In this document: piece after piece, positions 1-9,104 of the stretch
Numbering within the stretch: position 1 is the stretch's first letter
Layout: each line of letters starts with the position of its first letter
Assembly (NCBI GenBank): GCA_026003215.1
Contig: BPGV01000001.1
Span: 709,570 to 773,569, forward strand
Length of the DNA: 64,000 nt
Origin: Bacteroidia bacterium
GTDB lineage: Bacteria > Bacteroidota > Bacteroidia > SpSt-205
Direction of reading: 5' to 3'
Position numbers and translations under genes: made by a program
The notes under the pieces: model-generated
Databases searched by the model: none
Seen by the model: only the letters and a program-made list of their open reading frames with translations
Told to the model about the DNA's origin: nothing

Positions 1-810
1 TATTGGTTGCTCGTAAAGCTGGATACGCCCTTGTACCCGACGATGCGGATGTCATCGACGGCGAAGGAGGGAGTCTGATGCCATCAGCCGCCTCCCCCTT
101 GCCCTACTCTGCGCCAGACGGAAAGGCTATCCGGAACTGCGTGCTGGTCATAGGACAGCTGGTCGGCAGGCACGCCACCGCAGCCGAGTCCACCGCCCTT
201 GCGGGCTACACGGACGCAGTAGTTGTTCAGTAGCCAACTGGTTCATCGTATTAGCCTGGCAGTAGTGGAGGGCTCCCAAGCCACCACCCATGGCTGGTCC
301 GTAGGAGTAGATCCCAGTGTTGCGCCCCCGTCCGTGGACTGTATTCGGAAGCGCCATAATGCTAAAAAGGAGCCACTCAGGTCTCCACCATCCTTGCCCA
401 ATCATAGGTCAAACTGCACGACCACCGAGTCGTACGGATGCAAAGCGGCCCGGCCGGCAACGTTGATATCTTGGTCATGAGGTAGATGCGCTTGTGCGTT
501 GAATAGTCAAAACCGAGCCCCGTCGGGTCATCATAGCATGCGCCCGAGACCACTATCCAGCCGCTACGAACACAGCTGCCAGTTGCTCCCATCAGTACAG
601 ACCACAGTGTAGGCTCTTATCTGTCCCCCCACTTGTGCCACAACCGCAGTTAGGCGGCGTTACTCCTGCTTCTAACGGAGTAATGTGCCATCTATCCGCC
701 AGTGAGCTAATACCGACAAAGCATTAGGAACCTGATCGCCTGGTAGCCCAAACTGGGTACTCTCCAGCCGCAGCTTGTGAGACGACCCCAGTTGAGCTAA
801 TAAGTCGTAC
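1..810 (-). pseudogene. frame-fragmented continuation of the PKD-domain secreted protein at 797-2281 (decayed sequence or error-rich contig end)
   Basis: Minus-strand fragments in different frames parallel the intact upstream repeat: TPPNCGCGTSGGTDKSLH (~594-661), GACYDDPTGLGFDYSTHKRIYL (~484-552), DINVAGRAALHPYDSVVVQFDL (~405-470), IQSTDGGATLG (~311-346), AVDDIRIVGYKG (~1-63). Compare GGPVNRSLH, QNINTTGRTCLRLVADF, YSTDGGTTW and NVDNIRIE in 797-2281. Confidence 0.7.
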
Positions 811-2281
811 GTCGGCGCATCGCGTCAAAGTTCTGCGTATAGAATACGGTACTATCCACTGCGGCGGAGGCGCTCCCCCCGCAAGCGCAGGAGGCTGCGG
901 AGACGATTTGGCTGGTGGAGCTGGTGCCATCGGGCGTCTGCACCGTAAGGGTAATGGTGTAAGTGCCCGGCGTACTGAAGGTGACGGTGACGGGATTGGC
1001 GCTATTATTGGGCGAAAAAGTGACGCCTGCGGCGGGGGAGGCGGACCAGGTACGAGCGGTGAGGGGCTGTCCTTGGAGGTTACTTACATCTGTGAGGGTA
1101 ATCGTGGTAGGACTACCTGCGGGCGGGGTAGGACTGAGTGCACATACCCCTTTCGGCGTAGCATTGAAAGCGGCTTGGGGGGGACACGCTTGCACGGTGA
1201 TATAGGCGGTTTTGGTTTCTACATCGGTACCTGCGGCATTGGTGGCGGTGAGCTGCACCGTGTAGGTGCCGTTTGCAGTAAAGGTAACTTGGGGATTTGG
1301 ACTCGTAGCGCTGGTTCCCCCCGTGAAGCTCCAGCCTGTAGAGGGGGTGATTTGCCAGTTATATGAAGTGGGGAGGTTACAGGGGATTTGGGTAAGGTTC
1401 GTGAAGGTGACGGGTTGGTTTTTACAGACGGTGGTGGCGCTGGCGGTAAAGTCTGCGGTAGGCGGGGCCGCCGCCTCAATCCGAATATTATCTACGTTGA
1501 AGCCCGCGCTAAGGGTATAGTCGGCCGTGGTCATGGGGAGGCTGTTTTCGTTCCGCCAGCGGAAGGCAATACGGAGGTTCGGAATATTTTCGGCGCTGGC
1601 CGGGAGATTGAAGGTCAGCCGGATCCAGTTATTGCAGGTGCCGGCAGCGAAGTGATAAGCAAGCCAAACCGGCGTGGGAATGGTCTGCTGGATGTTGGGC
1701 ACAAGTACTTGCCAGGTGGTGCCGCCGTCGGTGCTATATAAAATAGAGGCATAGCTGCGCACACGGTCCCGGTCGCCCCCGAGGTAGAAGTCGGCCACGA
1801 GCCGTAGGCAAGTGCGGCCCGTGGTATTGATATTTTGGGTGAGGAAAGCGGTCTGGTCGGTATTGGCGTCGGCTCCGAAGCCTTGGTTAGACCAGGAGTA
1901 CTCATCGCCGTAGTCGGGGAGGTTCACGTAGCCGAGGACGGCCCCATCGCTATTGGCTCGGGCGGTGATGTGTAGGCTCCGGTTGACGGGACCGCCGTCG
2001 GTATAGGGGTTGGGGAGGTTGTTTGGGGCACTGCATTCGGCGCGATGCCCTCGGACGAAGTTACCGGAGCCGTCCAGCTCAGGGGTATTGGCGTCGTTGA
2101 TGACGAAGTAGTTATAGGCAGGGTCGTTCGTAACATAGGCGAGCGGTAGGCCGGCCGGCGTAGGACTGAAGGTCCAGCGCGCAGTAGCTCCGGCATCATC
2201 AAAGGTTTCTTTCCAGACCAGTACTTGGGCCATCCCCAACGAAAGCAAGCCAAGGAATATACGGGCACTTACGAGCCGCAT
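797..2281 (-). CDS. secreted PKD-domain protein, apparently truncated by a frameshift near position 800
   Basis: N-terminal signal-like segment; PKD-like repeats (PTADFTASATTVCKNQPVTFTNLT..., GTYTVQLTATNAAGTD, GTYTITLTVQTPDGT). ORF ends abruptly after VFYTQNFDAM. Confidence 0.75.
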   Translation of the reverse strand: MRLVSARIFLGLLSLGMAQVLVWKETFDDAGATARWTFSPTPAGLPLAYVTNDPAYNYFVINDANTPELDGSGNFVRGHRAECSAPNNLPNPYTDGGPVNRSLHITARANSDGAVLGYVNLPDYGDEYSWSNQGFGADANTDQTAFLTQNINTTGRTCLRLVADFYLGGDRDRVRSYASILYSTDGGTTWQVLVPNIQQTIPTPVWLAYHFAAGTCNNWIRLTFNLPASAENIPNLRIAFRWRNENSLPMTTADYTLSAGFNVDNIRIEAAAPPTADFTASATTVCKNQPVTFTNLTQIPCNLPTSYNWQITPSTGWSFTGGTSATSPNPQVTFTANGTYTVQLTATNAAGTDVETKTAYITVQACPPQAAFNATPKGVCALSPTPPAGSPTTITLTDVSNLQGQPLTARTWSASPAAGVTFSPNNSANPVTVTFSTPGTYTITLTVQTPDGTSSTSQIVSAASCACGGSASAAVDSTVFYTQNFDAMRRRTTY

Positions 2282-2285
2282 AAGA

Positions 2286-2293
2286 CAAAGGTA
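2286..2293 (-). promoter_or_regulatory. TACCTTTG Bacteroidota -7 box, 4 nt upstream of the ATG at 2281
   Basis: CAAAGGTA on the + strand; matches TAnnTTTG. Confidence 0.6.
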
Positions 2294-2384
2294 AGGTAGA
2301 AAGTTGGATTTTACAAATCCATCATAGATAAGTAGCCAAGCATGGAGAGAAGGGTTAGGACGGCGGGTAGGGTCAAATGGATAA

Positions 2385-2419
2385 GGGGGCGGCTCACGCC
2401 TGCGGCGTGAGCCGCCCCC
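2385..2419. terminator. 35-nt perfect palindrome (16-bp stem, TGC loop), putative terminator of the FHA-PP2C operon
   Basis: gggggcggctcacgcc-tgc-ggcgtgagccgccccc, 22 nt past the PP2C stop; no U-tract. Confidence 0.6.
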
Positions 2420-2441
2420 ATCGCCATAAAAACGTTCAACC

Positions 2442-3557
2442 CTACTCCCGAACTGTATCTCTGGCCGGAGGAACCTCCAGCGTATCTACACGCACAGAAC
2501 CCTTGGGGAGGGTATCTTTTTTCGGAGAGGGTTTAGGCTGAGAGCGCCGGACTGAAGGAGAGGCAGACGATGAAAAACGAACTTCCTCCGCAGGGGAAAT
2601 ATCCTCTATGGGAGCAGGCCCTTTGGGAGAAGGGTTAGCAACCGAGGAGTCCTGTCGAAGTAAGGTATCCCGCGGAAGGGGAAGGACAGACACCGAGGGC
2701 ATCCCCACTACAATATGCATGGCCCATCCCGCCAAGAACCCTGCCAAGATTAGGAGAATTCCTGCCAGTATGACCTTAGGGGTAGGGAGGGACGGCTCAA
2801 GCTTAGCTCCAGCACGCTCACAAGCAACCAGCACTGCCGTGATATTATCGTATCCTCCGGCATCTAATGCGGATTGGATGAGCAAACGCACCTTATCCGC
2901 CAGGGGCTTTCTTTCGGCAAGCCGTTGCCTAATCTCTTCTTCGGGCACCAACCCACTCAGGCCATCGGAACATAGCAGGAAAAGGTCATTTTTTTGCACA
3001 GGAAGGGGGAAGGTAGAAGCTTCTACCAGGGTAAAGCTTTGGGTAACTCCTAAGGAAAAAAGGAGCTGGTTACTCTGGGGGTGACCAAAGGCTGCCTCCG
3101 GAGAGATATGACCAGTATCCACCAGTAGCGAGACATAACTATGGTCATGGGTGAGCTGATAGAGGGTGCCTTCACGCAGGAGGTATAGGCGGGAGTCCCC
3201 CGTATGGGCCCACCAGGCTTCTCCGGCGGGAGTAAGGAGGAGGACTACAGCTGTGGTGCCCATGGACGGAGCCCCGTAGTGGCCATGGCCTGCCTGGAAA
3301 ATAGCCGCATGGGCATAGTGCAAAGCCCGACGCAACCAATACGATGGCTTATAGCGCTTATCGGCCCCAGCTAAAAACGCCTTTATGCGTTCCACCGCTA
3401 TTTGAGCGGCGATATCGCCAGCAGCATGGCCTCCCATCCCATCGCACACCACAAAGACTTCCCCCAGCGCACAAGAAAATACCGCATAACTATCTTCATT
3501 ATGGGCGCGGTGGTGCCCTACATGGCTCTCCGCCGCGTAGGAATACAGCTTGGTCAT
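2442..3557 (-). CDS. PP2C-family serine/threonine protein phosphatase with C-terminal TM segment and low-complexity tail
   Basis: HNEDSYAV, VVCDGMGGHAAGD, WWAHTGDSRLYLLREG, LLCSDGLSGLV, GGYDNITAVLV motifs. Confidence 0.92.
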   Translation of the reverse strand: MTKLYSYAAESHVGHHRAHNEDSYAVFSCALGEVFVVCDGMGGHAAGDIAAQIAVERIKAFLAGADKRYKPSYWLRRALHYAHAAIFQAGHGHYGAPSMGTTAVVLLLTPAGEAWWAHTGDSRLYLLREGTLYQLTHDHSYVSLLVDTGHISPEAAFGHPQSNQLLFSLGVTQSFTLVEASTFPLPVQKNDLFLLCSDGLSGLVPEEEIRQRLAERKPLADKVRLLIQSALDAGGYDNITAVLVACERAGAKLEPSLPTPKVILAGILLILAGFLAGWAMHIVVGMPSVSVLPLPRDTLLRQDSSVANPSPKGPAPIEDISPAEEVRFSSSASPSVRRSQPKPSPKKDTLPKGSVRVDTLEVPPARDTVRE

Positions 3558-4723
3558 CCTACCACCTGCACAATAATAGCTCCCAATCGTATTTTATCGC
3601 CTGTCCGAATAGGATATTGGGTGATTCGCTGCTCATTCACAAAAGTTCCGTTGGTACTGCCTAAATCTTGCACATACCACTGGGAACCTTGCAGGAAGAG
3701 GCGCGCATGTCTGGATGAGACCGTAGGGTCTTGTATCACGAGGGTATTATCTGGCGCGCGCCCTATCGTAATAGGAGCTGTGGAAGGAGAGAGACGGACT
3801 TCCTGCTGCGTATGCGGGTAAAAAACCACGAATCGGCTGAGGGTAAGCGCAGGTGGAGCGGGGGGAGGCGGCGGCGCACTCGTCGGGACAGAAGCTGGAG
3901 CAGCATCTGCGGTCGTCTGCGCAGCCTGAGTCTTCTTTCCTCCGCTAAATAGCCATAGGGCCCCTAAAAGCAACACCGCCCCTCCCACAAACCATACCCA
4001 TATAGGGATCTCTTCCTGAGCGGTAGACTTAGCGGGCTCAGGGGTAACCGAATCCTCCTTCTGAACGGCAGCCTTGCCCTCCTTAGGAGAAGCCTCAGAA
4101 ACCCCATTCTGCAAAGCCTCCTGCCAAACCCGCAGCACAAATGCACGCAACGGCCCTAACGACTCAGACGGCCGAGAAGGGTCGGCTAAAAAATACTGTT
4201 TTTTCCCTTCATATACCCCGACTAACTCCTTAAGGGAGCCCTGTACCTCTGTGTTATTTGTAAGCCATCCGACAGATACGATGTAGAGCGTACTCCCTTG
4301 GTTTTCCGCCAAACGGCGAATCTCTTGGAGAGAGGGCTTATTCCCGGTTTGGCGCCCCGAAGCAAATACTAAAACAGGGACGCCTTCATAGCGCTGAATA
4401 GCTTCTTCTATGGCAGAGAGCAGATGAACCGTATGGATAGAGTCGCATACAGACCGAATGTTTCTCACGAGTGTTTGGCAGGTGCCAATTTCAGCAAGGG
4501 GTACGGTGGGAGTAGTAAGCCAAGAAATGGTTCGGCCCCCCCGTATGCGGGAAAAAGTACCGATGGCTACAGCTCCTTGTTCCTGGCCACATAAAGCGGC
4601 GAGGGCCGAACGGGCCAACTCCACCGGTTGCCCACAGGTAAGGTGACTGGTTTCTACAAGTACCACCAAATCCGGGCGGGTTTGCGCCCACAGCCACACT
4701 ATGCTCAGCAGTAGCCACCGCAT
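3554..4723 (-). CDS. signal-peptide / vWA-like / TM / FHA-domain protein
   Basis: C-terminal FHA motif ITIGRAPDNTLVIQDPTVSSRHARLFLQGSQWYVQDLGSTNGTFVN; N-terminal DLVVLVETS...; TM at IPIWVWFVGGAVLLLGALWLF; 4-nt overlap with the PP2C gene. Confidence 0.85.
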   Translation of the reverse strand: MRWLLLSIVWLWAQTRPDLVVLVETSHLTCGQPVELARSALAALCGQEQGAVAIGTFSRIRGGRTISWLTTPTVPLAEIGTCQTLVRNIRSVCDSIHTVHLLSAIEEAIQRYEGVPVLVFASGRQTGNKPSLQEIRRLAENQGSTLYIVSVGWLTNNTEVQGSLKELVGVYEGKKQYFLADPSRPSESLGPLRAFVLRVWQEALQNGVSEASPKEGKAAVQKEDSVTPEPAKSTAQEEIPIWVWFVGGAVLLLGALWLFSGGKKTQAAQTTADAAPASVPTSAPPPPPAPPALTLSRFVVFYPHTQQEVRLSPSTAPITIGRAPDNTLVIQDPTVSSRHARLFLQGSQWYVQDLGSTNGTFVNEQRITQYPIRTGDKIRLGAIIVQVVG

Positions 4724-4726
4724 AGA

Positions 4727-5263
4727 TTACACCGTTCGAAAACGCAGTTCCGTCTCTCCAATGCGTAAAGTGTCGCCATCCTTCAGCTCGCCTTCGTTGA
4801 CCATCTGCCCGTTGAGGAAGGTGCCATTCGTAGAAAGCTCATCCCGAAAAAGAAACTGCCCTGCTCGGTACAAAATAGTAAGGTGATGCGCTGAAACGCC
4901 AGGGTCATTCAAAACGATATCCATATTTGGGCCAGAGCCTATGAGATTGCGCCCCTCGTATAAGCGGAAATCCACGCCATTCGGGTGCAAGGTAAAGCTC
5001 ACGAGCCATCCCACCAGCTTACGATTCTGGGGGGCCTGCCGGGCAGCCGGGGAAACCCCATGCCCTTGATATACCTGCGTACGCAGCGGGTCAAAGCCCC
5101 CTCCTTGTGGGTTCATGCCCCCCATGACTTGGGTCTTCTTAGGGTCAAAGTCCCCCCCCCCTGAGGAAGGAGAAGGCGTCGGCCCCATAAACTGCGTACG
5201 TTGCAGGTCACCCCCCGCCGGAGAAAAAGGCTGCGTCTTATTCGGGTCAAAATCCCCGCTCAT
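4727..5263 (-). CDS. FHA-domain protein with N-terminal repeated [K/R]TQ motifs
   Basis: C-terminal FHA (LIGSGPNMDIVLNDPGVSAHHLTIL...ELSTNGTFLNGQ); N-terminal NKTQPF, QRTQFM, KKTQVM, LRTQVY. Confidence 0.88.
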   Translation of the reverse strand: MSGDFDPNKTQPFSPAGGDLQRTQFMGPTPSPSSGGGDFDPKKTQVMGGMNPQGGGFDPLRTQVYQGHGVSPAARQAPQNRKLVGWLVSFTLHPNGVDFRLYEGRNLIGSGPNMDIVLNDPGVSAHHLTILYRAGQFLFRDELSTNGTFLNGQMVNEGELKDGDTLRIGETELRFRTV

Positions 5264-5328
5264 AATGCAAACCTACGGAATATTTTGTGTAGAGGCCTCC
5301 TCTTTTGAAACACGTTACCTTTGACCCC

Positions 5329-8300
5329 ATGTGGGAGAGGCTCCTGCGGCTGAGTGTCCGTTCTACCCCTTTTAGCTTAGGAACTTTGCTCATACTGCTC
5401 CTTATAGGGTTGTACGGTGTGCTCCATGTGCAGATTGATGCAGTACCTGACATTACCAACAACCAAGTCCAAGTGTATGCCTACGCCCCGGGCTACTCAG
5501 CCGCCGAAGTAGAGCTTTTAGTCACCCGCCCCTTAGAAGCAGCCCTGGCCACTGTGCCCGAAAGAATAGAGTGGCGTTCTATCTCGCGGATGGGGCTATG
5601 TGTGATCACGATAGTTTTTGGCGATGAAGTGGATATCCACCGGGCCCGCGCCCAGATTTTAGAGCGGTTATTCGCTGTGCAGAATCAGCTCCCGCCGGGG
5701 GTTCAGCCAGAGATAGGGCCTCTCAGTACAGGACTAAGCGAGGCTTTTCAATATACCCTCAAGCCAGCGGTACCTGTCTCTCTGATGGAGCTGAGGGCTA
5801 TCCAAGACTGGCTTGTACGGCGGGCGCTTTTAGAGACCCCCGGGGTGGCAGACATTAGTAGTTTTGGCGGGTATGTTCGCCGCTGGGAAATCCATCTCAG
5901 ACTCGAAGCCCTAGCCCGCTACCAGCTCACCCTTACCGATATAGAAACAGCCCTGCAAACCGCCAATCAGCTGATTGGCGGCGGGTACATAGAAAAAAGC
6001 GCCGGCACCTTAGCGCTACGAGCAGAGGGGCTTTGGCGTTCACCCCAAGATATCTTGGAGACCGTAGTGGCAGAACGCAACGGCCGGCCCATCCGTATCG
6101 CAGACCTCGGTACCGTGGAAGAGGGGTATTTGCCTCGCTACGGAGCCCTCCTGCGCGACACCACCGGCGAAGCCGTAGGCGGAATCGTCCTCGTACGCAA
6201 AGGCGAAAATACCGCCGAAGTCGTACGCCGTCTCAAAGAAAAAATCGCCACCTTAGAACCGACCCTGCCCTACGGCATCCGAATACAACCTTTTTTAGAC
6301 CGAGAAGACCTGATTACACGGCTTCTCCATACCGTCACGGCCAACCTTGCCAAAGCCGCCCTTATTGTGATTGCATTGCTGACATTTCTTTTAGGGAGCT
6401 GGCGGGCCGGCCTGGTCGTAGGGGCTGTCATACCCCTGGCTATGGCGTTTGCGCTGGGTCTTATGAGCCTCACTGGCGTCTCAGCCAACCTCATGAGCTT
6501 AGGCGCGATTGACTTTGGCTTGATTGTAGATGGAACCGTCATCTTGGTAGAAGCCGTACTCGTGCGGCTCCCTTATATCCCTGACCGCCTCCAAGCCGCC
6601 GAAGAAGGTGCCATCCATATCCGCAAGGCCAGCCTCTTCGGCGAACTGGTGGTACTCTCCGTATATCTCCCCCTCCTGCTGCTGAGCGGTATTGAAGGGC
6701 GCATGTTTCGGCCAATGGTGCTCACGATGATGTTTGCCTTGCTGGGAGCGCTTATCCTTTCCTTGACTTTCGTCCCGTGGGCCAGCGCACGACTCCTGCG
6801 ACCCGGCACTTTCCCGCTCTCGGAACGGTTTACGGAGGCCCTACGCTTTAGGACAGCTCAGCTTTTCCGGTGGAGCGCGCAAAAACCCGTATGGGCTTTC
6901 TTAGGATGGGCAGCCCTGGTAGGTGGCGGCACCTGGGCCTTCTTTACTGCCGAAACGATATTCCTCCCTGAGCTGGATGAAGGCGCCTTTGCTGTAGAAA
7001 CACGCCTCCCCTTAGGCAGTACTCTCTCCCAAACCTTACATACCTGCAAAGAAATCCACCGTCTCCTCCTTGAGCATTTTCCCAAGAGCTTTTCCCAAGC
7101 CGTAGCCAAAATCGGCACCTCCGAAATACCCATGGACCCCATGTTTGTAGAAAGCGCCGACCTCATCCTCGTATGGCATCCCCAAAATCCCCTTCCTCGG
7201 CCAATTTTGGCGGATAGCCTCAAGGCTCTCATCCAAGCCCATCTACCCGGCGTTTTTATCGGTGTGCAACAGCCTATACAGATGCGGTTTAATGAACTTT
7301 TAGCAGGGGCGAGAACCGATATTCTTTTGCGTTTGATGGGGCCAGACTTAGACACACTGGCTGTATGGGGCGAAAGAATAGCCCACCTTTGTGAAGGGAT
7401 ACCGGGCGTGGCCGACCTGTCTCGGCCCCTCTTTTTTGGGGCACGTCAGCTTGTCATCCGCTGGAGGCCCGAAGCCCTCGCCTTTTATGGGGTGAGCTTA
7501 GCAGAAGCCCAACGCTGGGTACAAGCTTATCAAGCTGGCCTTCCTTTGCGCCCCCTGTATCAAGAAGCTCGGCGGGTGCCTACCGCACTACGCCTCGCTC
7601 AACAAAGCCTCCCCACCGATATAGCTCAACTGACCCTACCTACCCCAAAAAGTGGATGGGTACCCCTTGGTCAAGTGGCTACCCTCGCTTACGTCCCCGC
7701 TTATAACGAGATACCTCATGCCGAGAGCGAGCGTACCTACGCTATCGGGATAAATGTGCGCGGACGAGGGGCCGTCTCAGTAGTGCAGGATATTCAGAGA
7801 CGCTTAGCTACCCTAAGCCTCCCTTCGGGTTATCGCATCAGTTATGGCGGGCAGTGGACCCACTACCAAGCCGCCCGAGAACGACTCCTATGGGTAGTAC
7901 CCCTCACTATCGCCCTGATTGCCGCCCTCCTGTATGCCACCGTATCCCACACCGAAGCCCTGATTTTTATTCTGCTCATATCTCTATCGGCGCCTGCGGG
8001 GGGTATGCTGGCTCTTACCTTGCGGGGTATGCCCTTTAGCCTGTCGGCAGCTATCGGACTTATCAGCGTGTATGGGCTGGCTACCTTAAATGGTACCGTA
8101 CTGCTGAATCGCTTTTATGCATTGCGCCGCGCAGGATATGGCGCCCTGCGGAGCTTACGCTACGCCCTGGAGGAAAGAACCCGGCCTATCATCGCTACGA
8201 CCTTGGTAGCTGTGGCAGGGCTTTTCCCTATGGCCTTTTCTATGCAGGCTGGCGCCGAAGTCCAACGCCCCTTCGCTACCACTATCGTAGGTGGTCTCCT

Positions 8301-8430
8301 TTGCGGCGCTCTTTTTAACCTATGGCTCCTCCCCCTCCTCTACCTACCCCGAAGGAAATCTCAAAAATTAAGCCCGAGCAGTACACCTACTTCTGCTAAA
8401 TCTGCCCGTACCGACGCCCGATATATATAG
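5329..8430 (+). CDS. RND-family efflux transporter, CzcA/CusA-like heavy-metal type
   Basis: ~1030 aa RND permease pattern (VQVDAVPDITNNQVQV-like N-terminus, DFGLIVDGTVILVE). ATG at 5329 preferred over upstream TTG at 5305. Confidence 0.88.
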   Translation: MWERLLRLSVRSTPFSLGTLLILLLIGLYGVLHVQIDAVPDITNNQVQVYAYAPGYSAAEVELLVTRPLEAALATVPERIEWRSISRMGLCVITIVFGDEVDIHRARAQILERLFAVQNQLPPGVQPEIGPLSTGLSEAFQYTLKPAVPVSLMELRAIQDWLVRRALLETPGVADISSFGGYVRRWEIHLRLEALARYQLTLTDIETALQTANQLIGGGYIEKSAGTLALRAEGLWRSPQDILETVVAERNGRPIRIADLGTVEEGYLPRYGALLRDTTGEAVGGIVLVRKGENTAEVVRRLKEKIATLEPTLPYGIRIQPFLDREDLITRLLHTVTANLAKAALIVIALLTFLLGSWRAGLVVGAVIPLAMAFALGLMSLTGVSANLMSLGAIDFGLIVDGTVILVEAVLVRLPYIPDRLQAAEEGAIHIRKASLFGELVVLSVYLPLLLLSGIEGRMFRPMVLTMMFALLGALILSLTFVPWASARLLRPGTFPLSERFTEALRFRTAQLFRWSAQKPVWAFLGWAALVGGGTWAFFTAETIFLPELDEGAFAVETRLPLGSTLSQTLHTCKEIHRLLLEHFPKSFSQAVAKIGTSEIPMDPMFVESADLILVWHPQNPLPRPILADSLKALIQAHLPGVFIGVQQPIQMRFNELLAGARTDILLRLMGPDLDTLAVWGERIAHLCEGIPGVADLSRPLFFGARQLVIRWRPEALAFYGVSLAEAQRWVQAYQAGLPLRPLYQEARRVPTALRLAQQSLPTDIAQLTLPTPKSGWVPLGQVATLAYVPAYNEIPHAESERTYAIGINVRGRGAVSVVQDIQRRLATLSLPSGYRISYGGQWTHYQAARERLLWVVPLTIALIAALLYATVSHTEALIFILLISLSAPAGGMLALTLRGMPFSLSAAIGLISVYGLATLNGTVLLNRFYALRRAGYGALRSLRYALEERTRPIIATTLVAVAGLFPMAFSMQAGAEVQRPFATTIVGGLLCGALFNLWLLPLLYLPRRKSQKLSPSSTPTSAKSARTDARYI

Positions 8431-9071
8431 GTCCAATCCGCCACAGAGAGTGTATATCGCTGCCGATTGAAGTCCTTTTGCCCAGAGGATGCCCCCGTAT
8501 AGAGAAAGGATATTCCCACAAAAAAATCATCCGTTAGGGAGAAGTTCATAATTAGACCTGTACTAATACCAGCTTGCACCGTAGAAAACTTAGGTTGGAC
8601 CCATGTCTGCGTGCTACTTTTTACGCCTTGGATCTCTGGCAAGGAGTAGATACCCAGCGCAAACTGTAAAGGCACATAAAAGCTAAGCCAATCCACATCT
8701 GTCATGCGAAGTCCTGTGACAAGACCTACGCCCACTGTGGTATGCGACAAGGTGGGATCTTTGGCAATAGAGACGGGCTCAGGGAAGAGGGCACCGCGCT
8801 TTCCTAAAGCTTTTGCATCTAAAGGTAGGAAGCTTTGGGAAAGCCGCAAGCTAATCCCTATGTAAGGTGCAATAAATGTATTCAGGTGTAGGCCTATGGC
8901 CGCTCCCTCACGAGCGTAGCCATGGGTAGGATAGGTAAAGCCCGTAGCGCTCGTAGGACCCGTAGGCGTAGCTACACCTACCGACAGGCCTAAAAAACTA
9001 TTGGGACTCTCTATTTGAGCCCATAACCTACTTACCCAAATAAGGGCTATTGCCCAGCGGACCTTTTTCAT
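8361..9071 (-). CDS. outer-membrane beta-barrel protein
   Basis: Signal peptide, alternating beta-strand pattern, C-terminal phenylalanine (VLLGLNF). Confidence 0.7.
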   Translation of the reverse strand: MKKVRWAIALIWVSRLWAQIESPNSFLGLSVGVATPTGPTSATGFTYPTHGYAREGAAIGLHLNTFIAPYIGISLRLSQSFLPLDAKALGKRGALFPEPVSIAKDPTLSHTTVGVGLVTGLRMTDVDWLSFYVPLQFALGIYSLPEIQGVKSSTQTWVQPKFSTVQAGISTGLIMNFSLTDDFFVGISFLYTGASSGQKDFNRQRYTLSVADWTYIYRASVRADLAEVGVLLGLNF

Positions 9072-9104
9072 ACACCGCAAAGGTACGTAGAGATACTGCC
9101 TACC

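Noticed and set aside
908-1741. Glycine/arginine-rich plus-strand ORFs
   Set aside because: Antisense to the PKD protein; produced by GC-rich Thr/Pro/Ala codons on the other strand.
6858-7355. 165-aa minus-strand ORF
   Set aside because: Antisense to the RND pump; composition typical of a shadow ORF.
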